A stretch of 64,000 nucleotides of DNA, from positions 90,871 to 154,870 of the forward strand of contig NZ_BMTU01000016.1 in the NCBI RefSeq assembly GCF_014649835.1, written 5' to 3'. This document shows, one piece after another, positions 25,208 through 34,274 of the stretch. Below the pieces are notes generated by a model that saw nothing but the letters and a program-made list of their open reading frames with translations, was not told the origin of the DNA and did no database searches. The position numbers were made by a program, and so were the translations under genes. This DNA is from Streptomyces pilosus (GTDB lineage Bacteria > Actinomycetota > Actinomycetes > Streptomycetales > Streptomycetaceae). The stretch's first letter is position 1, and the number at the start of each line of letters is the position of its first letter.

Positions 25208-27754
25208 CTACGTCCAGCGCATGCCGATGGCGGAGAGCTGTTCGGTCCGCTCCCGTGACAGCGTTGCGGCTCTGGATCTTTGGTTTCCGACCCATGCCCC
25301 GAGCTTGATCTCCCGTTCCTTACGATCCCCACCGCTCTCGCCGCCGCGACTGTCGTTGCCGCCGGCGATGGCGATCCGTTCGATGTGCTTGCGGGGTACA
25401 CGCAGGTGTCCCTCGCGCTCGTAGAACTGTCTGGCGGCTTCGTAGTTCATCGCCCATGTGTCGGCCTGGCTTCGACGCGGGGTCGGCTTCTCGTCCTCGC
25501 CGGCGGGTTCGATCCCGAGGACCTGCTCGCACAACCATTGCTGCACGGTCGTGAGCTTGTCCCAGCCGAGTCGCTGCGCTCGTACCCACCGTCCGAGATC
25601 TTCGCCCTGGTGTACGACGTCACCCGGCGACGTGGGCAACGGACGGCCGGCTTCCAGGTGGAGCCGGGTGAGGTGGAAGCAGCGTTGCCACTCCACGGGC
25701 CAGGCCGGGCACCACGAAGGGTCGATGTCCTCGAGCTGCTCGTTTCTTCCCTCCGGCAGTGCGCCGGCCGCGGATCGAGCGGGCAGTCCTTCGGCCCGCC
25801 GCCGTTCGACCTCCTGCGCCTTCCGGGCCGCGGCCCGCTGGTTCTTCAGCCAGATGCCCACCCGGTAGCCCTGGTAGGTGGCGTCGGTCGGTGCCAGTAG
25901 GTGACCGCTCTCCTTGGCCCACCCGCGGGCGGCGGCGAGTCCCTCTTCCCGGGCGACGTCGTAGTACGACCAGACCATGCCGAGCTTCTCGAGTTGCTCG
26001 ATGCGGTCTTCGTCCATGTCCCCGCGGGCGTGGAAGCGCCGGTTGTCGGCGATCCACTGCCCCAGCGGGAAACCGGCGAGCGTGGCCGGCCATTCTTCGG
26101 CTTCGGCCTCCCGGTCGTCACGGCCGGGCACGCGATAGGTGAACGGCACGCGCAGGTCACCGTGCAGCCGGTGGTAAATGGCGGCGGCCTCCACGCCGCG
26201 CCGCCAGTGGGCGTGCTCGGGGTTGATCACCCGCAGGTTGATGAACGCCGCCAGCTGCGCCGGGTCACGCGGCGTGGAGAACTTCAGCAGCTCCCGGGCC
26301 GGTACCGACAGACCACTGTGGCTCCGGCCGCCGCCGGCTCCCTCTTCCTCCGCCCCGCTCAATCGGCTCCGGACTCCCCGGACGCTGCTTCGGGCCTGCT
26401 GCTCGGCAAGCTGTTCGACCACGCGGGCGTCGTGCGCGCGGAGGGCCTCGAGCAGTTTCGCGAGCCCGCCGTAGGCCCGGCTGGTGAGCATGTTGTCGGC
26501 CGTCTCGCCCGGCCCGAGCAGGATCGGCACCACGAGGGAAGCGACCTTGCCCTCACCGGGCTGCATGCGCAGCGCGCGGCCCACGGCTTGAACGAGGTCG
26601 GGCATGGAGCCGCGCACGTCCGCGAAGTACACGGAGTCACATTCCCGGGTGTCGACACCCTCGCCGAGAACCCTCACCGAGCCCAGGTAGCACTTCTCCA
26701 CGACCGTGCCGTCGCCTGCGATTCCGGTGGAGAACTGCCCGAGGACCCGGCGGCGGTGGCCGGGCTTGTGCTCACCGCACAGCCAGTCCGCCCAGATCGT
26801 CCTCGGATACAGCTCCGGCTCAGCAGCGTGCAACGACGCGGCGACGCCCGTGAGACCGGCTGCGAACGCCTCGGCCTCCTTCACCACGTGGTGGAAGACG
26901 AGCGTGCGCCGGAAGCCCTCCTCCGACGACGCCTTCACCAGCGCCGTCTGCAGGGCCGCGAGGCGCGCCCCGCGGACCTCGTCCGACCGGCCCTCCACGC
27001 CGAGGAGCTGCGCGGCCTGGAGCCGGGTGTCGGTGACGTCCACGCACACCACTTGGTACGGCGCGCAGATCCCCCGGTCGATCGCCTCCGACAACGTCAG
27101 CGTGTAGCAGCGCGCGCCGAACGGACCCTCCGGGTCGTCCGCCATCGACGCGACCAACTCACCCGGCCCACCCTGGCCGGCATCCCCGTCCAACTGCCAC
27201 AGGCGCGGAGTAGCGGTCATGTACAGACGACGCAGGGCCGGGATGCGGGTGTTGTCGTGGACGACCGCCCATGGCTTACCCAACCGACCCGAGGTCCGGT
27301 GGGCTTCGTCGACCACGATGAGGTCCCACCCGGGAAGACCGGCGGAGTGCGCGCGCTCCAGTGTGCCGAGCCCGAGCGAGGCGTACGTGGCGAGCACGGT
27401 GACCTTGTCGAACGGCCGTATCCAGTCGACCAGTTCGTCTACGTCCGTGGTGTTGGGGAAGTCGACATCCTCGCCCCGCAGTGACGAGACCCCGATCGTC
27501 GGGCCCGTGCGGCCACTTTGACGCCACGCGGTCTCGGTCTGCGTCAGCAGGTCCAGTGAGGGGACGAGCACCAGCACGCGATTCGCCTGCAGTTCACGTG
27601 CGCTGTGGGCTGCGACGAGGGTCTTGCCCGAGCCGGTCGCCATGACGACTTGAGTGCGCAGGCCGCTTGCGGGAATGGTGCCGGCCGCGGGCACCTGCAG
27701 GGCGGCGAGGACGGCATCGACAGCCTCACGCTGGTGGGGCCGGAGCTTCGTCAT
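25208..27754 (-). CDS. Superfamily-2 helicase with helicase-associated (HA) repeats
   Basis: 848-residue DEAD/DEAH-box protein. Motif I is MATGSGKT (residues 38-45), motif II VVDEAHR, motif III YMTATPRL, and motif VI QAVGRALRM, so both RecA-like lobes are complete. The C-terminal 330 residues contain about four HA repeats, each with an aromatic pattern such as LGQWIADNRRFHARG, VGIWLKNQR, LGRWVRAQR and LGAWVGNQRSR, which in this family are thought to bind nucleic acid. The ribbon-helix-helix-like gene ends 55 bp upstream in the same direction, suggesting an operon. The biological role of such helicases in Streptomyces is not established. Confidence 0.88.
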   Translation of the reverse strand: MTKLRPHQREAVDAVLAALQVPAAGTIPASGLRTQVVMATGSGKTLVAAHSARELQANRVLVLVPSLDLLTQTETAWRQSGRTGPTIGVSSLRGEDVDFPNTTDVDELVDWIRPFDKVTVLATYASLGLGTLERAHSAGLPGWDLIVVDEAHRTSGRLGKPWAVVHDNTRIPALRRLYMTATPRLWQLDGDAGQGGPGELVASMADDPEGPFGARCYTLTLSEAIDRGICAPYQVVCVDVTDTRLQAAQLLGVEGRSDEVRGARLAALQTALVKASSEEGFRRTLVFHHVVKEAEAFAAGLTGVAASLHAAEPELYPRTIWADWLCGEHKPGHRRRVLGQFSTGIAGDGTVVEKCYLGSVRVLGEGVDTRECDSVYFADVRGSMPDLVQAVGRALRMQPGEGKVASLVVPILLGPGETADNMLTSRAYGGLAKLLEALRAHDARVVEQLAEQQARSSVRGVRSRLSGAEEEGAGGGRSHSGLSVPARELLKFSTPRDPAQLAAFINLRVINPEHAHWRRGVEAAAIYHRLHGDLRVPFTYRVPGRDDREAEAEEWPATLAGFPLGQWIADNRRFHARGDMDEDRIEQLEKLGMVWSYYDVAREEGLAAARGWAKESGHLLAPTDATYQGYRVGIWLKNQRAAARKAQEVERRRAEGLPARSAAGALPEGRNEQLEDIDPSWCPAWPVEWQRCFHLTRLHLEAGRPLPTSPGDVVHQGEDLGRWVRAQRLGWDKLTTVQQWLCEQVLGIEPAGEDEKPTPRRSQADTWAMNYEAARQFYEREGHLRVPRKHIERIAIAGGNDSRGGESGGDRKEREIKLGAWVGNQRSRAATLSRERTEQLSAIGMRWT

Positions 27755-27809
27755 GGCGGGGTTCCTTCAGAGGCCGGGTGGCGAGGGCAGGCGGGTACAA
27801 CCGCGGACA

Positions 27810-28352
27810 TCAGCCGGGAAAGAGGCGCTTGCGCAGGGCCTGGTGCCAGCAGTGGGCAGCGGCATCGTCGAGATACAGGGTGTGCCCGCCGTGCTGGGCA
27901 GGGGCGCTCTCCCTCGGCTGCCGAAAGGTGATGGTGCCGTGGGCGACCTGATAGAGGACGACTCTGGCGCCGTCGGCAACGAAACCGCGGATGATGGAGC
28001 TCAGCCGGCGCCGCCATCCAACGGTCTCGGTGCTCAGCGTCTCGGCGGTGAACGGCTCGATGCAGAGGGTGCCGTGGTCGGCCACGCTCAGCAGGCGATG
28101 AATCGTGGCGTCGTCGACGTCGTGGGCGGGGTCGGCTCCTCCTTCTGCGGTGCTGAGAAACCGGAACATGTCGCTGGAGGCGAGACCCTCGAAGGTTTCA
28201 GGGAGGGCGCGCGCCGCCGCGCGACGGATCCACGCGGCCTGGCTGAGGCGGGCGACGCTCGCACCGGCCTCCATGTCCTCAAGGAGGCCAGTGGGGAAGT
28301 TGATCGGGACCTTGGGGCCGATGGCGGGACGGCCGGGTGGGGCGGCGTTCAT
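27810..28352 (-). CDS. Ribbon-helix-helix-like protein upstream of the helicase
   Basis: 180-residue protein. Residues 12-48 (KVPINFPTGLLEDMEAG, then SQAAWIRRAAARAL) fit a ribbon-helix-helix DNA-binding unit: a short strand with alternating residues followed by two helices. The remaining 130 residues are acidic and then basic, with no known domain. ATG at 28352 is chosen because it places the strand near the N-terminus; a longer frame upstream is unlike a protein. It probably regulates its own operon with the helicase, or helps load it. Confidence 0.65.
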   Translation of the reverse strand: MNAAPPGRPAIGPKVPINFPTGLLEDMEAGASVARLSQAAWIRRAAARALPETFEGLASSDMFRFLSTAEGGADPAHDVDDATIHRLLSVADHGTLCIEPFTAETLSTETVGWRRRLSSIIRGFVADGARVVLYQVAHGTITFRQPRESAPAQHGGHTLYLDDAAAHCWHQALRKRLFPG

Positions 28353-28709
28353 CAGTCTCCGATCACTCCTGGGTACCCAAACTACCGAAATTGGAAGAGG
28401 TCGGTGTGCCTCCAGGTTTCCCCGCCGAACCGGGCCGGGAAGCGACCTTTGTGGTTGAAGAGAGCTGCAGCGTTGAAATCCCGGCATGTACGCCTGCGAG
28501 GATGCATGTGGCCCTTGGGACGGTTCGTGCCGACGGCGTCGTCCCCCAGAGGAGGGACCTCCGCGTCACCGAGGTCCTTTTGCGGCACGGCTCACGAGTT
28601 ACCGACAGAAACCCTTCCCCCACGACCTGCCCTGCGTCACCATGAGCCGTCATACCCGCCGGTAGGTCAGGTCTGCGCGCGGGTCGCACGGTTGCAAGGA
28701 GGTGGCGGG
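28353..28709. other. Intergenic region between divergent genes
   Basis: About 355 bp that must hold promoters for the RHH/helicase operon and the sigma-like/ricin gene. Frames on both strands are open but conflict, and none could be assigned to a family. No repeat or hairpin stands out. Confidence 0.4.
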
Positions 28710-30317
28710 ATGGCTCGTGCCGACGACGACAGGGATCGTGGCGGTGCGGGGCCCGGTCACGGGGTCCACGAGGAAGCGTCCGACGCACGGCTTACCGAGC
28801 TGCTGCGCGCTGATACGGTCACGGCGTATCCGGCGCTCCAGGAACTGCGCACCCGTCATCATCCGCACGTCCTCGCCTACGCCAGGCTGTGCACTTCCAA
28901 CGAGTCCATGGCACGGCAGCTGGCCGCTCAGGCGTTCACGCTGGCGGCACGTCAGACCGCCCGCGGAATCGACTCCGGGCGGCCCTGGCGTCACCAACTC
29001 CTCCTGCTGGTAGCCCGGTCGGCCGGGTCCTGGGCAGAGGACGGGCGGGCGGCCGGCCTGGACGCGGGGCTGTTGCTCGTCCTGAACTCGGTCGGCCCCT
29101 CCGGCCTCTTGCCCCCCATGCTCACGGCGTTTCAGTCCTTGCCTTCCCGTACGCAAGGCCTGATCTGGTACGGGATCGTGGAGCGGGAGCCTACGCACAG
29201 CACGGCCGCCCTCCTCGGCCTGACCCGGGAGGACGTCACTTACGGCACAGACGCGGCGCTGCAGCAGCTGACCCGTGCCTGCCTGCGCACCCGCCTCACC
29301 GCGTCCGAGAACCCGGACTGCCCCGACTTCGGCCGCCTCATCGAGGAGTCCATTCGGCCGGACAGCCCCCGCGACAGCGCCGATCTGCACGCGCACATGA
29401 CGCATTGCCCGCACTGCACGACGGCGTACGAGGAGCTGTCGGCCCTGCGGGACGCACCGCGCACGGCGCTGGCGGAGGGGCTGCTGCCGTGGGGCGGCAC
29501 GGCGTACGCGGCGGGCGAGCGGGCGGCCGGCGGCACCGCCGTGTGGCGGAGCGGGCCCGGCCCTGCCGGATCCGGGCGGGAGGTGGAGGAGTGGGTACGG
29601 GCACCGGGCCGCCGGCGCACCGTGCTGGTGTCGGCGGTGTTGGGGGCGGCCATACTGCCGGTGGCGGTCTTCCTGATGGCGCAGGGCCGATCGCCGTCGC
29701 ATGATCCGGTGAGCTCGGTGAGCACGCGGCTGAGTTCGCCGCCGGTGACGGTGACGGCCACGGTGTCGGCGACGCCGTCGTCGGCCTCGCGCTCGCCGTC
29801 ACCCTCGCCGTCGCGAACCTCGAAGTCGCCCTCCCCGACCAGGAGTCCGTCACCGACGAAGACGGCGAGCCCGAAGCCACCACCCCCTTCCACGCGCCCG
29901 CCTTCCGGCTCGTTCGCGCAGGTTGTGAACGTAGCGTCGGGTCTGTGCCTGGACGTGAGCGGGGCCTTCTCCAACGGGACCGACGTGATCACGGCCCCCT
30001 GCTCGTCGTCACGCACCCAGCGCTGGCGCGTCGACGACGACCGCGGCTTGCTCCAGTCGGCCGCCGACCCCGACTTCTGCCTGGACAGCCGGGGAGCGAC
30101 GCACCGGGGCGTCGGGATCTGGGGGTGCGACTCGGTGGAGGGCCGCAACGGCCGCAACCTGATGTTCGTGGTGGATGAGGACGGGCTGATCCGCCCCGCC
30201 ATCGCCTTCGGTACGGCCGTCACCCCGGACGGCGGCGCCGGGGACGGGCTGTCGCTGGAGTCGGCGGGTGAAGGCTCCGAGCAGCAGCAGCAGCGGTGGC
30301 GGGCGGGGGCCACCTGA
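28710..30317 (+). CDS. Sigma-like / zinc-finger / transmembrane / ricin-lectin fusion
   Basis: 535-residue membrane protein with an unusual domain order. Residues about 25-200 resemble the core of an ECF sigma factor (helical regions like sigma-2 and sigma-4, with LPSRTQGLIWYGIVEREPTHSTAALLGLTREDV). A zinc-binding HMTHCPHC at about 230 recalls anti-sigma ZAS motifs. One transmembrane helix follows (VLVSAVLGAAILPVAVFLM), then a Ser/Pro/Thr-rich linker, then a ricin-type beta-trefoil starting VVNVASGLCLDVSG with QRWR repeats. The lectin part should be outside the cell and the sigma-like part inside. ATG at 28710 follows AAGGAGGTGG. Confidence 0.85.
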   Translation: MARADDDRDRGGAGPGHGVHEEASDARLTELLRADTVTAYPALQELRTRHHPHVLAYARLCTSNESMARQLAAQAFTLAARQTARGIDSGRPWRHQLLLLVARSAGSWAEDGRAAGLDAGLLLVLNSVGPSGLLPPMLTAFQSLPSRTQGLIWYGIVEREPTHSTAALLGLTREDVTYGTDAALQQLTRACLRTRLTASENPDCPDFGRLIEESIRPDSPRDSADLHAHMTHCPHCTTAYEELSALRDAPRTALAEGLLPWGGTAYAAGERAAGGTAVWRSGPGPAGSGREVEEWVRAPGRRRTVLVSAVLGAAILPVAVFLMAQGRSPSHDPVSSVSTRLSSPPVTVTATVSATPSSASRSPSPSPSRTSKSPSPTRSPSPTKTASPKPPPPSTRPPSGSFAQVVNVASGLCLDVSGAFSNGTDVITAPCSSSRTQRWRVDDDRGLLQSAADPDFCLDSRGATHRGVGIWGCDSVEGRNGRNLMFVVDEDGLIRPAIAFGTAVTPDGGAGDGLSLESAGEGSEQQQQRWRAGAT

Positions 30318-30501
30318 TCAGACCTCACGCACGTCGCGCGCGACTGGACCTGCTCATGCGGGCGCCGGGGCTGGGGCGGCCGATGTCGCCTCGGCGCAGA
30401 GCCCCGCGACGTTGACCGTCGCCGGCGGTGGAGGCCGCGGGGCGAGCGGCGTGTCACTTCTGCCAGATACGGGTTTGCGCGAACCGCTACGACATGACTT
30501 C

Positions 30502-31254
30502 TCAGGTCAGCTTGTCGGAGCGGCCGGCTTCGATGCGGGACCACTGGGCGATGGGGCGCCCGTTCGTGCGCCACTCCTCGGGGTTCTCAGCGGAGTACCA
30601 GGGCTGGGGCCAGCCATGCGGGGAGTCCTCCCACGCTTCCTGGCGTCCATAGACGGTCATGTCCAGCAGCCCGTGGGTGGGCGCCATGACCTCGACGCCG
30701 CGACCGCCGGTGTAGTAGGTCTCGAACACCCGCTCGCCATCGCGGACGTAGCAGACGAGGTGGTGACGCTGCCAGTCACGGCCCTCCAAGAGCTGGGGCG
30801 CCGTCTTCTCGACCGAGTACCACGGCATGTCCAAGCCCAGGAAGTCGCGGTAGCGGACGCTCTCTTGGTAGGGACCCTTGCAGAGCGTGGCGTACGTGGC
30901 GTCGCGGGAATGGATGTAGGACAGCTCGCGTACCTGACTGTTGAAGAAGGTACATCCCTCGCACTGTTCGGCGGCGGGCCGTCCGGGCCACCACGCGTGG
31001 AAGTACGCGATCAGCTGCTTGCGGCCTTCGAAGACGTCGAGGATCGTGATCGGCCCGTCAGGGCCGATGACCTCAAGGGCGGCATCGACCTCCACCATCG
31101 GCAGCCGCCGCCGTGCCGCCGCGATCGCGTCTCCTTCACGGGTGTGCGCCTTCTCCCGTACGAACAGAGCTTCCCGCGCCTCCAGGTAGGTCTTTCTGTC
31201 CACCACAGGGGGGAGGGCCGGGCTCGGTGATCGATCGTTCACGAGCGTCTCCAT
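30502..31254 (-). CDS. DUF899 thioredoxin-like protein
   Basis: 250-residue soluble protein of the DUF899 family, which has a thioredoxin-like fold. The CEGC pair in EQCEGCTFFNSQVREL is the redox-type dithiol of this family; downstream are WYSVEKTAPQLLEG and HHLVCYVRDGERVFETYYTGGRG, both characteristic. Start at 31254 gives METLVNDRSPSPALPPVVDRKTY, matching the usual N-terminus; an upstream extension is not coding. Function of the family is unknown; it may act in redox or dithiol chemistry. Confidence 0.82.
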   Translation of the reverse strand: METLVNDRSPSPALPPVVDRKTYLEAREALFVREKAHTREGDAIAAARRRLPMVEVDAALEVIGPDGPITILDVFEGRKQLIAYFHAWWPGRPAAEQCEGCTFFNSQVRELSYIHSRDATYATLCKGPYQESVRYRDFLGLDMPWYSVEKTAPQLLEGRDWQRHHLVCYVRDGERVFETYYTGGRGVEVMAPTHGLLDMTVYGRQEAWEDSPHGWPQPWYSAENPEEWRTNGRPIAQWSRIEAGRSDKLT

Positions 31255-31958
31255 TCGCTTCTGAGGCGGCTGCCAAGAGGTCACCTGGACTCCACCATGC
31301 CCAACAGGCCGCGCCGCGCTTCGGGGCGCCACGCAGTAGCCTCTCGGCGGCTCGCTCATTCGGTCCAGCAGCCGCGCCTCACCGACGGGCGCGAAATCAG
31401 AGCTCACCACGGGGGAGGCGAGGCCGCAGGCGTCACCGGGCGCGCGGGTCAGCACGGCCGTGTGTGTCCTTGACCGGGACGCGGACGCCACCCCGAGCGA
31501 CACTTCGTCCCGTTGCTGCGTTTCAGGTCACATGCTACGTTTTTCCCTGAATGTGCTAAACGGGAGCGCTTGTGCATCCCTCATTCGACCCACTGGCGTG
31601 GGTGGTGAGAGTGCGGCTCAAGGTGAACCAGTGCCCCACATTCTGTTCCCTCGGCTCAATGGGCCCGATCATCAGGGAGAGGGCATGTCCGCCCCAGTCG
31701 ACGCAGCATCGGTACGTCCATTCGCCTGTGCTGTTCTGACTGTCGAGGGTCCCCGTCTCAGCCGCACGCCTGCGGACAACGACCAGGCCGGGCTTTCGTA
31801 CTTCGGTGCCAAGGGAGTCACAAGGTACCCAAGGGCGGTCACTTCGGTGTCCGGGAGCAGCCGGAGTCGTCGAAGACCTCCGCGCGGGCCTGTGATCCCT
31901 CCGCTTTCCTGAGGGGTTGGGTGGCCCTCCTTCGCGCGACGGGATCGAGAGGAGCGAG
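31255..31958. other. Long gap without a confident gene
   Basis: About 700 bp. A + strand frame from ATG 31685 (75 codons) has AGGGAGAGGG directly before it, and a minus-strand frame at 31556-31800 contains a lower-GC protein-like stretch. Neither is supported well enough to call. Patches of reduced GC around 31520-31700 suggest foreign or regulatory DNA. Confidence 0.4.
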
Positions 31959-32369
31959 GTGGGCAGACGAAATCTCCTACGGAGGGGAGCCGCGCTCGTA
32001 GCCGGAGCCGCGCTGCTGGTCATCGGCGTCGCGCTGCTGGTCTTGCCCGGCCCAGGACTGCTGCTCATACTCGCGGGGCTGCTGATCCTTGCCGACCAGT
32101 TTCCACCGGTCGCTCGCTACGTCGACCCCGTGCGTGTGCGTGCCATGCGCGCGGCAAGGGAGAGTGTCTCCTCACCGGTTCGGATCGCCGGGTCCTGTCT
32201 CGCAGCAGCAGGCTTGCTGGCGGCAGGTCTCTTCTGGGGTGTCATGCCCGAACTGCCCTTCGGAGGCTGGCCCACAGGTGCCGGGCTCATCCTGTCGGGT
32301 GTCATCCTCACTGCGTTGCTGGTGTACAGCTATCGCACCACTCGTACCGGTAGCAGCGATGCCGAATGA
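31959..32369 (+). CDS. PGPGW-type small membrane protein
   Basis: 136-residue integral membrane protein. The first hydrophobic pair surrounds VLLVLPGPGLLLILAGLLILA, the signature of the TIGR02611/PGPGW family; a second pair of helices follows (GSCLAAAGLLAAGLFW and AGLILSGVILTALLVYSY) with a short charged tail. GTG at 31959 is favoured because GAGAGGAG lies at a good distance and the protein then starts directly with the first helix. Function of the family is unknown. Confidence 0.75.
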   Translation: MGRRNLLRRGAALVAGAALLVIGVALLVLPGPGLLLILAGLLILADQFPPVARYVDPVRVRAMRAARESVSSPVRIAGSCLAAAGLLAAGLFWGVMPELPFGGWPTGAGLILSGVILTALLVYSYRTTRTGSSDAE

Positions 32370-32577
32370 CACCGCTCAAGGGGTCACCGGGGGAGCGCAG
32401 GATTCAAGGCGCTGGAGGACGCGGCACGTTCGCCAACGCCCGCGTCCTGCACCCTGGCTGAGAGAACCCGACAGAATGCGGCGTTGGTGACGGTCTACTT
32501 AGAAAGCCTGACCGTTCGGCATGGAGGACGGCTGAAGCGGCTGTCGCGCTTTCCTTGAGCTAATACGGGTGATCAAT

Positions 32578-33573
32578 GTGAGCGACACAGTCAAAGATGT
32601 GATCATCGTCGGCTCCGGCCCGGCCGGATACACCGCCGCGATCTACGCGGCCCGTGCCCTGTTGCGGCCGATGGTGTTCGAGGGGTCGGTCGGCGCGGGC
32701 GGCGCGCTGATGAACACCACCGAGGTGGAGAACTATCCCGGGTTTCCGGACGCGTTGCTGGGACCGGATCTCATGGCCAGGATGAGGACGCAGGCGGAGC
32801 AGTTCGGTGCCGAGCTGATCGCCGACGACATCGTCGAGGCGCATCTCGAGGACGGGGTGAAGGAAGTCGTCGACAGCGCCGGCGGCACCCACCGCTCCCG
32901 GGCGGTGATCCTCGCCATGGGTTCGCACTACCGCGAATTGGGCCTTGCGAACGAGAAGCGGCTGGCGGGGCGCGGTGTGAGCTGGTGCGCCACCTGTGAC
33001 GGCTTCTTCTTCCGCGATCAGGACGTTGTCGTCGTGGGCGGCGGGGACTCCGCCATGGAGGAGGCCACGTTCCTGACCCGGTTCGCCCGCTCGGTCACCG
33101 TGGTGCACCGCCGCGACACCCTGCGCGCCTCGAAGATCATGCAGGAGCGGGCCGGCCGCAACGAGAAGATCCGCTTCCTGTGGAACAGGGAGGTGGTCGA
33201 CATCCTGGGGGAGGAGAAGGTCTCGGGTCTGCGGGTGCGTGACGTGAACAGCGGGGAGGAGTCCGACCTGCCGACGAGCGGTGTGTTCGTCGCCATCGGA
33301 CTGGATCCGCGCGTGGACCTGGTGAAGGGCCGGATCTCCCTGGACCACGCGGGATACATCGCAGTCGAGGGCCACTCCAGCCGCACGAATCTGGACGGCG
33401 TGTTCGCCTGCGGCGACGTCGTCGACCACGAGTACCGGCAGGCCGTCACCGCCGCCGGTACCGGCTGCGCGGCGGCGCTGGATGCCGAGCGGTACCTGGC
33501 GGCCCTGGACGACTGCTTCACCGGCGAGGAAGCCCGCCTGGAGGCCACCGTCGTGGCCGGACTGGTGCACTGA
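32578..33573 (+). CDS. trxB: Thioredoxin reductase
   Basis: 331-residue FAD/NADPH enzyme that reduces thioredoxin. The FAD-binding motif GSGPAGYTAA is at the N-terminus, the redox dithiol CATC at about 137-140 in GVSWCATCDGFFF, the NADPH site GGGDSAMEEA follows, and the C-terminal FAD site is GDVVDHEYRQAVTAAGTG. All key residues are present. An in-frame GTG at 32569 could add three residues; 32578 gives the usual short N-terminus. It is not next to a thioredoxin gene, so it is likely an extra copy beside the chromosomal trxB-trxA pair. Confidence 0.9.
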   Translation: MSDTVKDVIIVGSGPAGYTAAIYAARALLRPMVFEGSVGAGGALMNTTEVENYPGFPDALLGPDLMARMRTQAEQFGAELIADDIVEAHLEDGVKEVVDSAGGTHRSRAVILAMGSHYRELGLANEKRLAGRGVSWCATCDGFFFRDQDVVVVGGGDSAMEEATFLTRFARSVTVVHRRDTLRASKIMQERAGRNEKIRFLWNREVVDILGEEKVSGLRVRDVNSGEESDLPTSGVFVAIGLDPRVDLVKGRISLDHAGYIAVEGHSSRTNLDGVFACGDVVDHEYRQAVTAAGTGCAAALDAERYLAALDDCFTGEEARLEATVVAGLVH

Positions 33574-33633
33574 TCCCGACGGCAGAGTGGTCCACGGCAC
33601 GGCTTGGCCCGGTGCGGGGCCACTGAAGTCACC

Positions 33634-33858
33634 ATGGCGTACGGCAACCTGGTCATTGCTCTGGCGGTGGCCGGCGGCGGGTGCCCGCCGGGCTTCGATT
33701 CCACCCGCTACATCTGCGGCTTCACCGATTTCGCCGAAACGGCGGCCGGCCTGCTGGTAGCCCCCGTTCACCACCCGGGCCGCATCCGGACCGAACGTTT
33801 CGGATGGCTCGACGCTGCCGGCACGGACTACCCGAGGTCGCCCGCACCCGCCCGGTGA
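33634..33858 (+). CDS. Possible small hypothetical protein
   Basis: Frame of 74 codons, MAYGNLVIALAVAGGGCP onward, with an early hydrophobic patch. No clear ribosome site and no recognised family. It may be spurious. Confidence 0.25.
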   Translation: MAYGNLVIALAVAGGGCPPGFDSTRYICGFTDFAETAAGLLVAPVHHPGRIRTERFGWLDAAGTDYPRSPAPAR

Positions 33859-33898
33859 CAGCGGCCGGCCGGACTCACACCGTGGGACCGCCGCGTCG

Positions 33899-34021
33899 TC
33901 ACCGGCCCGGCAGCCGCTGCATCACCTCTTGGATCACCCAGCCGCTGCCGTCAGGGTCGCTGAACGTGGCGAACGAGCCGTAGGAGGTCCGGTCGGTGCG
34001 GAGGCCGTTCAGGTACGGCTC
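33899..34021 (-). pseudogene. C-terminal fragment of a VOC (glyoxalase-like) protein
   Basis: About 40 codons reading TSYGSFATFSDPDGSGWVIQ to QRLPGR and a stop, the normal C-terminal end of a VOC-family protein with its metal-ligand region. Directly upstream in frame is a stop codon and no start, so only the tail remains. It is probably the debris of a lost gene. Confidence 0.65.
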
Positions 34022-34274
34022 TCATGGCCCCTCCCTCCGACCGCGCAAGGCTCCTGTTTCCAGCACGGCGCCGGGAAGGCCAGGGGGCGAACGGAAGTGG
34101 GGATGGCTCCTCACTCCAACAGCGCAACCGCACGGACCTCCGAGGGAGGCCGCGGGCACTGCCGTCTCCCGGTATTCAGCAGGCAGGAAGCAGACGAGGG
34201 GCCATGGAGCAAAAAACGGCCACATGCCAGGAATTGGGGCCAATGCTACGTTCTCAGCGCGAAAGGAGAAGCAC

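Noticed and set aside
25901..27484. 527-codon + strand frame opposite the helicase
   Set aside because: Antisense to conserved helicase motifs; no family resemblance.
28337..28645. Frames on both strands between the RHH-like and ricin-fusion genes, suspected to be a TnpB tail
   Set aside because: No zinc ribbon, stem-loop or right-end sequence could be found, so the idea is not supported.
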